Shown here: positions 1 through 4,998 of the stretch, in pieces
How the letters are laid out: every line of letters begins with the position of its first letter
Numbering within the stretch: the stretch's first letter is position 1
Assembly: GCA_946886185.1 (NCBI GenBank)
Contig: CAMPIC010000170.1
Location: forward strand, 1-6,513
Source of the DNA: an uncultured bacterium
Lineage (GTDB): Bacteria; Eisenbacteria; RBG-16-71-46; CAIMUX01
Length of the DNA: 6,513 bases
Reading direction: 5' to 3'
Notes under the pieces: generated by a model
What the model saw: the letters and a program-made list of their open reading frames with translations, nothing else
What the model was told of the DNA's origin: nothing
Database searches by the model: none
Made by a program: the position numbers and the translations under genes

Positions 1-309
1 ATCGAACCTGCGAACGCTATCGGGAGCATGCACGTGATCGAGACGCCGAGAACCTGACGTAGCCTTCTCATTCGGCGAGCGCTCTCCTCTAAGGTCCTTT
101 GGGTACGCGCTGTCTCTCCGTCATCGAGCGGGCTGGTGTGCATGCAGTCATAATATCCTCGCGACCCATAGGAAGCATCGCGCGCACCGCCTGCGCCTCC
201 CAAACCACCGCTCACCCTCCCACCGACGCGAGCGCGCGACGACCTTTCAGACTCCGCCCAGCGGCGCTCCTCGGCCTGGCTGGCTGCCCCGGCGAGCGAC
301 ATTTACGCC
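1..309. other. Left-edge stretch without a convincing gene
   Basis: I see no supported gene in this stretch. On the plus strand two short frames enter from the left edge and stop within 60 bases: one at the TGA at 55-57, the other at the TAG at 60-62. Either could be the last 18 or 19 codons of a gene lying outside the window, but neither tail is recognisable. An open frame at 99-329 lacks a plausible ribosome-binding site, has an arginine, serine and alanine-rich translation typical of GC-rich noise, and runs through the regulator's promoter region. No tRNA-like cloverleaf or array of repeats was noticed. Confidence 0.5.
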
Positions 310-331
310 TTGATGAGTTCGACAGATAGTG

Positions 332-349
332 ATTAGATCGATATCTAAT
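332..349. promoter_or_regulatory. Candidate ArsR-type operator overlapping the promoter
   Basis: A perfect inverted repeat of 7 bases (ATTAGAT, then CGAT, then ATCTAAT) lies 27 bases before the regulator's start codon. It is markedly AT-rich in a GC-rich neighbourhood. Its size and position fit the imperfect palindromes bound by ArsR/SmtB dimers at their own promoters. A weak promoter could overlap it: TTGATG at 310-315, a 17-base spacer, then TTAGAT at 333-338, which matches the -10 consensus poorly. Autorepression is inferred from position and family habit. Confidence 0.55.
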
Positions 350-365
350 TTACCGACGTCGATCT

Positions 366-370
366 GGAGG
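366..370 (+). promoter_or_regulatory. Shine-Dalgarno site fixing the arsR-family start
   Basis: GGAGG lies 6 bases before the ATG at 377. This supports that ATG over a non-ATG codon 16 codons upstream in the same frame at 329, which would also put the operator inside the coding sequence. Confidence 0.8.
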
Positions 371-376
371 TATCCC

Positions 377-991
377 ATGAGCGCGACAGAGACCCAGGCC
401 GAGTCCTTCCCCGAAATCGTGGAGTTTTTCAAGGCGTTAGCCGACGGCACCCGGCTGCGGATCGTCGGGCTGCTCGCCGACCGGAGCCAGTGTGGGCAGG
501 AGCTGGCGGCCTCGCTCCACCTCAGTCCGGCCACCGTCTCCCACCACCTGCGCAGCCTGAAGAAGGCCGGGCTGGTGCGCGAGCGGCGCGAGCCACCCTA
601 CACCTACTTCGAGCTCGATCTCGCCCGGATGCGCGAGGTGCTGCAGGCCACCTTCAAGAAGGATCGCGTCCAGGAGCTGGCAGCCGGTCCCGACGTGCCG
701 CAAGAGCGACGGCGGGTGCTCAACGCATTCTTCGAGGGCGAGACGCTCCGGGCGATTCCGGCGCAGCGTCGCAAGAAGGAGATCGTCTTCGAGGAAATCC
801 TCCGCCGCATTCCCTATCAGGAGAGCTACAACGAGCGAGAGCTGAGCAAGATGATCGAGCGCTTCCACTCCGATTTCTGCACGATCCGCCGCGAGTTCAT
901 CATGGGCGGCTACATGGACCGCGAACGCGGAGTGTATCGTTGGGCGAGCCGCGGACGGGCTGCACGTGAGGACGTGGCCTCGACCAATTGA
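377..991 (+). CDS. ArsR-family transcriptional regulator with C-terminal DUF2087 domain
   Basis: A 204-residue predicted cytoplasmic DNA-binding regulator. Residues about 10-85 form an ArsR winged helix-turn-helix: 'FFKALADGTRLRIVGLL' is the usual opening helix and 'SPATVSHHLRSLKKAGLV' (50-67) is the recognition helix region, followed by a wing ending near 'YTYFEL'. Residues about 112-190 match the DUF2087 pattern: a helix with 'LNAFFEG', then 'IPAQRRKKEIVFEEIL', 'YNERELSKMI', and the signature 'HSDFCTIRREFI' with a terminal 'GVYRWA'. The classical ArsR metal motif ELCVCDL is not present; the equivalent region reads 'SQCGQEL' with a single Cys39, so metal sensing through that site is unlikely. 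The ligand is unknown. A palindrome just upstream suggests autorepression. The next gene starts 160 bases downstream, so co-transcription is possible but not shown. The fold assignment is strong; the function beyond DNA binding is open. Confidence 0.92.
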   Translation: MSATETQAESFPEIVEFFKALADGTRLRIVGLLADRSQCGQELAASLHLSPATVSHHLRSLKKAGLVRERREPPYTYFELDLARMREVLQATFKKDRVQELAAGPDVPQERRRVLNAFFEGETLRAIPAQRRKKEIVFEEILRRIPYQESYNERELSKMIERFHSDFCTIRREFIMGGYMDRERGVYRWASRGRAAREDVASTN

Positions 992-1151
992 AATTCACGT
1001 GGCAGGGGCATCCGCAGCGTGTTGAATCGCTCACTGACGAGAGTACATCCGCATCGAGCTGCATCGCTCAACGGCCTGGGCTCGTGCGCCGGGTCGCACC
1101 GCTCTCCTGGCGAAAACACGAACGCATCGAAACCGGTATCGAAAGGCATCG

Positions 1152-2057
1152 ATGATGGCGGACCAGAAGTACGCAGGTTCGATCGCAACCGTCACGCCGA
1201 CCGTCTGCGAGCTATTCGGAATACCCGCGCCGTCGATCAGCTCTGAGAAATCGTTAGTCCCCGCGATCCACGGCTTCGACGGCACACCCATCGAGCGAGG
1301 TCTGATCTACTGCCCGGACGCACTCGGAGATCACCTGTGGGAACGGTTCCCCGAACACTGCCAAAGAATCACCGAGTGTTGTCCTGACAGGTTCTCCGTC
1401 TCCGCCGCGTTCCCACCCAAGACCCCGGTGTGCTTCGCCTCGGTATTCACGGGCGCACCGCCCGAAGTCCACGGGATCCGCCGCTACGAGCGGCCCGTTT
1501 TGACCTGCGACACGCTCTTCGATGCGCTGGTCCGATCCGGCCGACGAGTCGCAATCGTCGCCGTCAGCGACTCCAGCATCGACCTGATCTTCCGCAACCG
1601 GCCGTTGGACTATTTTTCCGAAGCGGATGATCGGAAGGCGACCGAACGCGCGCTCACGGTCCTCGCTGCGGACCAGCATGACTTGATCGTGGTGTACCAC
1701 CAGGAGTACGACGATCAGTTACACGCCACCGAGCCCTTCTCACGCGAATGCGTCCAAGCCATGGAACGCCACGTCGACACCGTGGAAACTCTCGCGCGGG
1801 CTATCGCCGCTTCGTGGTCGACCCGACCGCGGGCGATGGTGATCGCCCCAGACCACGGCGCTCATCTCGACTCAGAAACCGGTCGAGGGGACCATGGTCT
1901 GGACATTCCCTCGGACATGTCGGTCTCACACTGGTATGGCGTCTCTAGCGGACTCCACAGGTTGGGCGAAGAAAGCGCCAAGTTGGATGCAGACGCCGAA
2001 AAGGCTCTGGCGGAGGAGGGACTCAGCGAGGATCGAACGGAATGGCCCGAGTACTGA
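1152..2057 (+). CDS. Alkaline phosphatase superfamily protein (type I phosphodiesterase/nucleotide pyrophosphatase-like)
   Basis: A 301-residue protein with no signal peptide or membrane segment, so probably a cytoplasmic metal-dependent phosphoesterase or phosphomutase-type enzyme. Motifs of the superfamily appear in order. Asp56 in 'LIYCPDALGDHL' fits the first metal site. Thr91 in 'PPKTPVCFASVFTGAPPEVH' fits the nucleophile region with its T-G-x-P-x2-H-G follow-up. Next come Asp187/188 and His191 in 'EYDDQLHATEP', Asp234-His235 in 'APDHGAH', and His248 in 'GRGDHG'. The N-terminus carries 'VTPTVCELFGIPAP' (about 14-27), a segment that in many relatives lies after the last histidine. Residues about 264-301 are a charged helical tail. 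Two adjacent ATGs (1152, 1155) are possible starts; GAAAGG at 1141-1146 can serve either. The gene stands between a regulator and a toxin-antitoxin operon, and neither identifies the substrate. Superfamily membership is solid; the specific reaction is unknown. Confidence 0.87.
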   Translation: MMADQKYAGSIATVTPTVCELFGIPAPSISSEKSLVPAIHGFDGTPIERGLIYCPDALGDHLWERFPEHCQRITECCPDRFSVSAAFPPKTPVCFASVFTGAPPEVHGIRRYERPVLTCDTLFDALVRSGRRVAIVAVSDSSIDLIFRNRPLDYFSEADDRKATERALTVLAADQHDLIVVYHQEYDDQLHATEPFSRECVQAMERHVDTVETLARAIAASWSTRPRAMVIAPDHGAHLDSETGRGDHGLDIPSDMSVSHWYGVSSGLHRLGEESAKLDADAEKALAEEGLSEDRTEWPEY

Positions 2058-2070
2058 GAGGCTAGATTGC

Positions 2071-2099
2071 TTGAGGAGCATCGAAGGCGGAGGGATAAT
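2071..2099 (+). promoter_or_regulatory. Predicted sigma70-like promoter of the toxin-antitoxin operon
   Basis: TTGAGG at 2071-2076 and GATAAT at 2094-2099 are separated by exactly 17 bases and match the -35 and -10 consensus at 4 and 5 of 6 positions. Transcription would be expected to start about 7 bases after the -10 box. That is at or beside the ATG at 2106, which would make the message leaderless or nearly so. The position immediately before the antitoxin genes, and after the phosphatase stop at 2057, supports an independent promoter. Confidence 0.55.
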
Positions 2100-2105
2100 G
2101 GCCGT

Positions 2106-2332
2106 ATGAGCGACCCGCCATCAACATTGACGCTCTGACTCCCGACCAATGGGTCCGTGTCATCGAGGAACTTGGGGAGAGCCTGTCGAAGGATCCTGGC
2201 AATAACCCTATCGAACGCCAGCGGGAGGAGCTTGATTGGCGGATCGACGAAATCGAGACAGGTCAAGCCGAGGGTATCCGGTGGAACGATGTTCTCTTTC
2301 GAATAAATTTGGAGGTTGGATCACATGACTGA
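2106..2332 (+). pseudogene. Frameshifted antitoxin-like gene (putative addiction module component, PF09720 type)
   Basis: From 2120 to the TGA at 2330-2332 the plus strand is open and reads 'INIDALTPDQWVRVIEELGE', then 'RQREELDWRIDEIETGQAEG' and 'IRWNDVLFRI'. This is the pattern of the short PF09720 antitoxins (Leu-Ser/Thr-Pro opening, E-L helix, 'LD-R-D' helix, then 'G-x-x-W-x-x-V'). No ATG, GTG or TTG starts this frame: a TAA lies at 2096-2098. The ATG at 2106 begins 'MSDPP' one frame away and stops at 2136-2138. One extra base in the C-rich stretch 2112-2119 would join the two as 'MSDPAINIDALTPDQW', a 75-residue protein of normal family length. So the gene has lost a base, the sequence has an error, or translation starts at a rare codon (for example CTG at 2135). 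Its end overlaps the next antitoxin by 8 bases, showing it once belonged to the same operon. It was not detectable as an ordinary ATG-started frame. Confidence 0.72.
2311..2315 (+). promoter_or_regulatory. Shine-Dalgarno site for the intact antitoxin
   Basis: GGAGG lies 9 bases before the ATG at 2325, inside the end of the preceding antitoxin-like frame. It selects this ATG over the TTG at 2316, which directly abuts the site and could not use it. Confidence 0.75.
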
Positions 2333-2501
2333 CAAGCAACGAATCGTTGAGGCGGTTCAGCAGCTCCCGGATGACGCCACTGTCGAAGACGCGATCGAAC
2401 GACTCTGCTTCATAGCGAAGGTACAGAAGGGACTCAAAGAGCTCGATGGTGGCCAGAGCATTCCCCACGATGAAGCTAAGAGGCGCATCGTTGGCGATTG
2501 A
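2325..2501 (+). CDS. Small antitoxin of a ParE-type toxin-antitoxin pair
   Basis: A 58-residue acidic protein, presumed to bind and neutralise the toxin encoded immediately after it. It reads 'MTDKQRIVEAVQQLPDDATV', then 'EDAIERLCFIAKVQKGLKEL', then 'DGGQSIPHDEAKRRI'. The arrangement is a short helix, Leu-Pro-Asp-Asp-Ala turn, second helix, then a Gly-x-x-x-Pro-His-(D/E)-E tail. It resembles many small unclassified partners of ParE/RelE toxins, but I cannot give it a firm family name. It overlaps the broken antitoxin frame before it by 8 bases (ATGACTGA) and the toxin after it by 11 bases, so translation is probably coupled, as is usual for such operons. No obvious N-terminal ribbon-helix-helix is visible, so whether it also binds DNA is uncertain. 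Its role rests mainly on position, size and pattern. Confidence 0.8.
   Translation: MTDKQRIVEAVQQLPDDATVEDAIERLCFIAKVQKGLKELDGGQSIPHDEAKRRIVGD
2478..2483 (+). promoter_or_regulatory. Shine-Dalgarno-like site supporting a TTG toxin start
   Basis: AAGAGG lies 7 bases before the TTG at 2491. The ATG at 2470 lies 5' of this site and so could not use it; it would add seven residues absent from typical ParE N-termini. Confidence 0.5.
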
Positions 2502-2784
2502 GATCGTTTGGTCTGCCCAGGCGATCGAGGACGTCGAGTCGATTCGCGAGTACATCAGTCGGGATTCGCCCCACTTCGGCTCTCTCGTGGCCGAAAGCAT
2601 CGTCGATGCAGTTGAGCGTCTTCGAAGCTTTCCTGAGTCGGGACGAGTTGTCCCCGAGTTTGGAGAACCAACGCTTCGCGAGGTGCTTTGGCGGAACTAT
2701 CGTATCGTCTACCGTTTGTCACCGAAGGCTGCGGAGATTGTCACGGTCTTCCACGGAGCCAGACTCCTCGGTGGTCCGGAGTAG
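2491..2784 (+). CDS. ParE/RelE-family toxin
   Basis: A 97-residue toxin of the RelE/ParE superfamily. ParE members poison DNA gyrase and RelE members cleave ribosome-bound mRNA; sequence alone favours the ParE branch. The family pattern is clear: 'IEIVWSAQAIEDVESIREYI' (3-22) is the usual W-x3-A-x2-D/E-x-I-x2-Y-I opening with two helices, 'LRSFPESGRVVPEF' (44-57) is the L-x2-F-P-x2-G-R-x-V-P-E turn, and 'LREVLWRNYRIVYRL' (62-76) plus 'VTVFHGARLL' (84-93) are the closing strands. The family's usual length of 95-100 residues agrees with a TTG start that overlaps the antitoxin by 11 bases. ATG codons in the same frame at 2446 and 2470 would add 15 or 7 untypical residues. The reading frame is intact, so the toxin could be active and needs the upstream antitoxin. 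Confidence 0.9.
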   Translation: MAIEIVWSAQAIEDVESIREYISRDSPHFGSLVAESIVDAVERLRSFPESGRVVPEFGEPTLREVLWRNYRIVYRLSPKAAEIVTVFHGARLLGGPE

Positions 2785-2789
2785 ACATC

Positions 2790-2811
2790 GAGCCGTGCCG
2801 ACCCACGGCTC
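2790..2811 (+). terminator. Hairpin after the toxin gene, possible terminator
   Basis: GAGCCGTG and CACGGCTC form a perfect 8-base-pair stem with a 6-base loop, beginning 6 bases after the toxin stop codon. Position and GC content suit the end of the toxin-antitoxin transcript. No T-rich run follows, so it is not a canonical intrinsic terminator; it may instead stabilise the 3' end. Confidence 0.4.
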
Positions 2812-2901
2812 ACAAACCGTTGTACTCGCCGGTCCAGCCGCGCTCTCCGCGAGTGAACGTTCCCACCATTTCGAGGTGTCCATCAATTCAGGGCAACTCC
2901 A

Positions 2902-3387
2902 ATGAGCGACGAAGTTGACGAGAAACTAGAACGCTGGGTACCAATCGATGGCATCGACGATGCCTTTCTGACCGCTGAGCTGTGGTATGAGCACCCCACG
3001 TTGGCCGTGCGGCTCATCGATGGCGGTACCCAAAAAACGACACAACGAGATCTGATTCTCCTCTTTGAAAGAGTGGCCGCGGTGCGAGTCCACGAAGAGT
3101 ATGTGCACCCTACGCAGGGCAGCACGTGTGGAGTTGGGCCTCGGATCTCAGACAGCAACGACGACACGTTTCCATGTCTGACGGTAGACCCATCACCGCT
3201 TCTCGAGGAACTGCGTGATGAGCTGGCGTTCTTTTACCACGGTGCAAAGCACTATCGTCTTTGCACGTGCTACCCAGTAATTGACGTAGTGACCGCCGAG
3301 CAACCCTATGTGTACTGGAGTGAGCATCCTGCCTCACGACAGAGTGACGCCGATCCGCCCGGTTGGGTTCGATGGCCCGCGGAGTGA
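2902..3387 (+). CDS. Hypothetical protein, 161 residues
   Basis: I do not recognise this protein. It is soluble-looking, acidic, and has no signal peptide or membrane helix. Likely beta-rich stretches alternate with short helices: 'RWVPIDGI' near the start, 'LTAELWYEHPTLAVRLIDGG' (23-42), 'LILLFERVAAVRVHEE' (51-66), 'LLEELRDELAFFYHG' (100-114), then 'KHYRLCTCYPVIDVVTAEQP' (116-135). The pattern 'LLFE-x2-AAVRVHEE' followed by a late 'H-Y-x-L-x-T-x5-ID-V-x5-P' looks like a small conserved barrel-type domain seen in proteins of unknown function, some of them immunity-like, but this is only an impression. The ATG at 2902 has a modest AGGG at 2890-2893. The gene is isolated: 117 bases separate it from the toxin and 169 from the next gene. 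The codons look normal for coding DNA, and the overlapping minus-strand frames look like noise. Confidence 0.7.
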   Translation: MSDEVDEKLERWVPIDGIDDAFLTAELWYEHPTLAVRLIDGGTQKTTQRDLILLFERVAAVRVHEEYVHPTQGSTCGVGPRISDSNDDTFPCLTVDPSPLLEELRDELAFFYHGAKHYRLCTCYPVIDVVTAEQPYVYWSEHPASRQSDADPPGWVRWPAE

Positions 3388-3556
3388 CCGGTCCGCTGGA
3401 AATGCCAGTGAGGCCGTCGATCGCTCTTGTTGCACGGCGGGCCAGAGGACAGACGAGTAAATCGGGAGGCGGAGTTGGCCGACGCGGTGCCAAGGCTCTC
3501 TCAGCTTCACCGGAGTGTTGGGCTCGACTATTCCTGCACCCGTTCGGAGTGTGCTC

Positions 3557-4447
3557 ATGAATCAACCTGGAAGCCTGATCCCAGACGAGCTGCGCCGCAT
3601 GTGCACGCCTCTCAGGACCGCGGTCAGCGTCACCCTCGGCCCAGTCGATCCGACGACGCTCGCCCTCCTGGAGGAAAGGGGATTCGACCAGGCGCCGGTC
3701 AAGGACTCGACGGGCCGCGTCGTCGGGCTCGTTAAAACGCACCACCTGCGAGCCCTCGCAGAGCGGGCGGAACCCTTGCCCGCGAAGGACCTCATGCTGC
3801 ACGAAGATGGGTGGTGGCTTCAAATCAGGTCGTCAGTAACGATCGATGCTCTCCTGGAGCGGATGACGCGTCGGCGCGCTGTCATTCTGGTCGAGGACAA
3901 CGAGTCGACCCCGTTTGACAACGCAGAGTCTGTCCTCGGGCTCCTGACAATCTCGGATCTCAACCGGCACATGATGAGAAGCGCCTTGTACTCCCTGATG
4001 GCTCACGTAGAGGCCGAGCTTGCTGCACTCGTCGAAACGACGATTCCCGACGCATGGGCGTGGATCCATGGTCTTAATGAAAATCATCAGGTCACCATTC
4101 TGGGCTACTGGGAGCTTTCGAAACGCCGCGGCGTCGACGTAGGGCCGGTAGCGGCGACCACGCTATCGCAGCTTCTTCAGGTGACGGCGCGAAGCAAAGC
4201 CCTGTTGGCCCTCCTCGGATTCGCCTCTCGAAATCAATTCGAGGATCAAACAGGTCGCATTCCTGACCTTCGCAATCGTGTCATGCATCCGGTGCGTCCG
4301 TTGGTTCTCGACCCGGAAGACATTGCCAACGTTTGCCAAGCTGTCGCAGCGGTCCGGATCCTAGCGACGCGCATGGCACGAACCGTAGGCGATCCAACAA
4401 TAAGTGCGACCGGTCGCATACCGCCGGCCGCTGAGCCTGAACGCTAG
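3557..4447 (+). CDS. CBS-domain pair fused to a HEPN-like domain (candidate ligand-gated ribonuclease)
   Basis: A 296-residue soluble protein. The N-terminal part holds two CBS-like repeats. The first is around 33-67, ending 'QAPVKDSTGRVVGLVKTHHL'. The second is around 93-140, with 'RRRAVILVEDN' and 'SVLGLLTISDLNRHM'. CBS pairs usually bind adenine nucleotides or other adenosyl ligands. The rest (about 141-275) is predominantly helical: 'LYSLMAHVEAELAALVE', 'VTILGYWELSKRRGVDVG', 'LSQLLQVTARSKALLALLGF' and 'IPDLRNRVMHPVRPLV'. In the last of these, Arg239-Asn240 and His244 give the R-N-x3-H motif (R-x4-H) that marks HEPN ribonucleases, in the expected place near the start of a late helix. The start is ATG 3557, with GGAG at 3546-3549; GTG 3551 and TTG 3515 in the same frame are less likely. 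No cognate antitoxin or nuclease partner is adjacent. The CBS call is strong, the HEPN call good, and RNase activity and ligand are inference. Confidence 0.82.
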   Translation: MNQPGSLIPDELRRMCTPLRTAVSVTLGPVDPTTLALLEERGFDQAPVKDSTGRVVGLVKTHHLRALAERAEPLPAKDLMLHEDGWWLQIRSSVTIDALLERMTRRRAVILVEDNESTPFDNAESVLGLLTISDLNRHMMRSALYSLMAHVEAELAALVETTIPDAWAWIHGLNENHQVTILGYWELSKRRGVDVGPVAATTLSQLLQVTARSKALLALLGFASRNQFEDQTGRIPDLRNRVMHPVRPLVLDPEDIANVCQAVAAVRILATRMARTVGDPTISATGRIPPAAEPER

Positions 4448-4505
4448 CCACGAACTCAGGGCCCCAGCGATTCGCTAGACCAGATTTGCGTGCAGTTCGT
4501 ATCGA

Positions 4506-4889
4506 TTGGAACCGGTCTATCTCGTCATCGTGCACGTGCAAAGGACGAATGCCGAAAGGGTTCTTGCCAGCCTGAACAACATTGACGCCCGCGGTGCCAG
4601 TCCCCGCGTACGCTGGAAGCCGCACCTCCTTTCCGGCGCAATCTGCGCACTCTTGGTCCTCACCGCGATCGGATCCGCCGCGAAGGCGCTGGGCGCGCGC
4701 TTCCGCCTCTACTCCATCGCTACGATCGTCGTCATGCTGGTCTTCGCGGTGTGGGCGGCCAAGGATGCCCCCCGAATCGAGGCCGGGCTGGAAACGCCGT
4801 GGGTCGGCGTGATCGAGCGCGTTTCTTTCTACTGATGGCACGTGTGGTTCATCGCGCTCGCGCTTCGATTGTCGCGTCAGACGAAGTGA
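4506..4889 (+). pseudogene. 3' remnant of a DUF998-family membrane protein
   Basis: The translation from about 4580 onward matches the C-terminal half of DUF998 integral membrane proteins. A lumenal-type 'DARG' segment is followed by a membrane helix 'HLLSGAICALLVLTAIGSAA' and the pattern 'GARFRLYSIATIVVMLVFAV'. The conserved 'GLETPWVGVIERVSFY' comes next. A TGA at 4833-4835 interrupts the frame exactly where the last helix should continue. Past it the same frame reads 'WHVWFIALALRLSRQTK' and ends at a TGA at 4887-4889, which completes the family pattern. The N-terminal half (about 100 or more residues and several helices) is absent: only 58 bases separate the nominal TTG at 4506 from the previous gene. 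It is therefore truncated at the 5' end and carries a nonsense mutation, probably TGG or TTG to TGA. The first 25 residues of the open frame are probably not family sequence, and no ribosome-binding site is evident. Confidence 0.72.
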
Positions 4890-4916
4890 GCGGGGCTCTC
4901 TCCTTCCCCGCTCACT
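4885..4916. terminator. Stem-loop 1 of three with a shared loop
   Basis: AGTGAGCGGGG and CCCCGCTCACT form a perfect 11-base-pair stem around the 10-base loop CTCTCTCCTT. The stem contains the final TGA of the DUF998 remnant. No T-run follows on either strand, so termination is plausible from its place between convergent genes but is not canonical. Confidence 0.55.
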
Positions 4917-4921
4917 CGCCT

Positions 4922-4953
4922 CGTGAAGCGGCGCTCTCTCCTTCACCGCCCAC
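4922..4953. repeat. Stem-loop 2, imperfect copy of the same element
   Basis: The loop CTCTCTCCTT recurs at 4934-4943. GCGGCG (4928-4933) and CACCGC (4944-4949) pair at five of six positions. Alternative pairings exist: GTGAAG (4923-4928) with CTTCAC (4941-4946), or CGTGAAG (4922-4928) with CTTCACG (4958-4964). The 21 bases at 4933-4953 match 4895-4915 of stem-loop 1 at all but two positions. Confidence 0.5.
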
Positions 4954-4962
4954 ACGCCTTCA

Positions 4963-4988
4963 CGACCGTGCTTTGTCCTTCACGGTCG
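4963..4988. terminator. Stem-loop 3, downstream of the minus-strand vWA gene
   Basis: CGACCGTG and CACGGTCG form a perfect 8-base-pair stem around CTTTGTCCTT, a two-base variant of the loop in the other two hairpins. It lies 10 bases past the stop codon of the minus-strand vWA gene, where a 3' end structure is expected. No T-run follows on the minus strand. Confidence 0.55.
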
Positions 4989-4998
4989 GCAGCCCGCG

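Noticed and set aside
437..868. Minus-strand open frame across the ArsR-family gene
   Set aside because: It is a shadow of a strongly supported coding region; GC-rich codons on one strand leave open frames on the other.
1254..1700. Minus-strand open frame across the phosphatase gene
   Set aside because: It is antisense to a gene with all its family motifs, and its own translation shows no recognisable pattern.
2112..2119. Programmed ribosomal frameshift in the first antitoxin
   Set aside because: No slippery heptamer or well-placed downstream structure is visible; a lost base or a sequence error explains it better.
3388..3556. Possible integron attC site, because GTTGGGC (3514-3520) and GTTGGGT (3364-3370) fit the GTTRRRY core and the genes look cassette-like
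   Set aside because: No complementary RYYYAAC core precedes them in this gap and no imperfect long hairpin typical of attC could be drawn.
3110..3823. Long minus-strand open frame of 237 codons
   Set aside because: It lies antisense to the hypothetical gene and the CBS-HEPN gene, its translation is Arg/Pro/His-rich with no family pattern, and it has no credible start site.
4450..4500. Inverted pair ACGAACT (4450-4456) and AGTTCGT (4494-4500) as a terminator or recombination site
   Set aside because: Only 7 pairs across a 37-base gap with no T-run or target duplication; it is within chance expectation.
4833..4835. Recoding of TGA as selenocysteine or tryptophan in the DUF998 frame
   Set aside because: TGA also ends other genes here (377-991, 1152-2057, 2325-2501), DUF998 has no selenocysteine members known to me, and the gene is already truncated at its 5' end, so decay is simpler.
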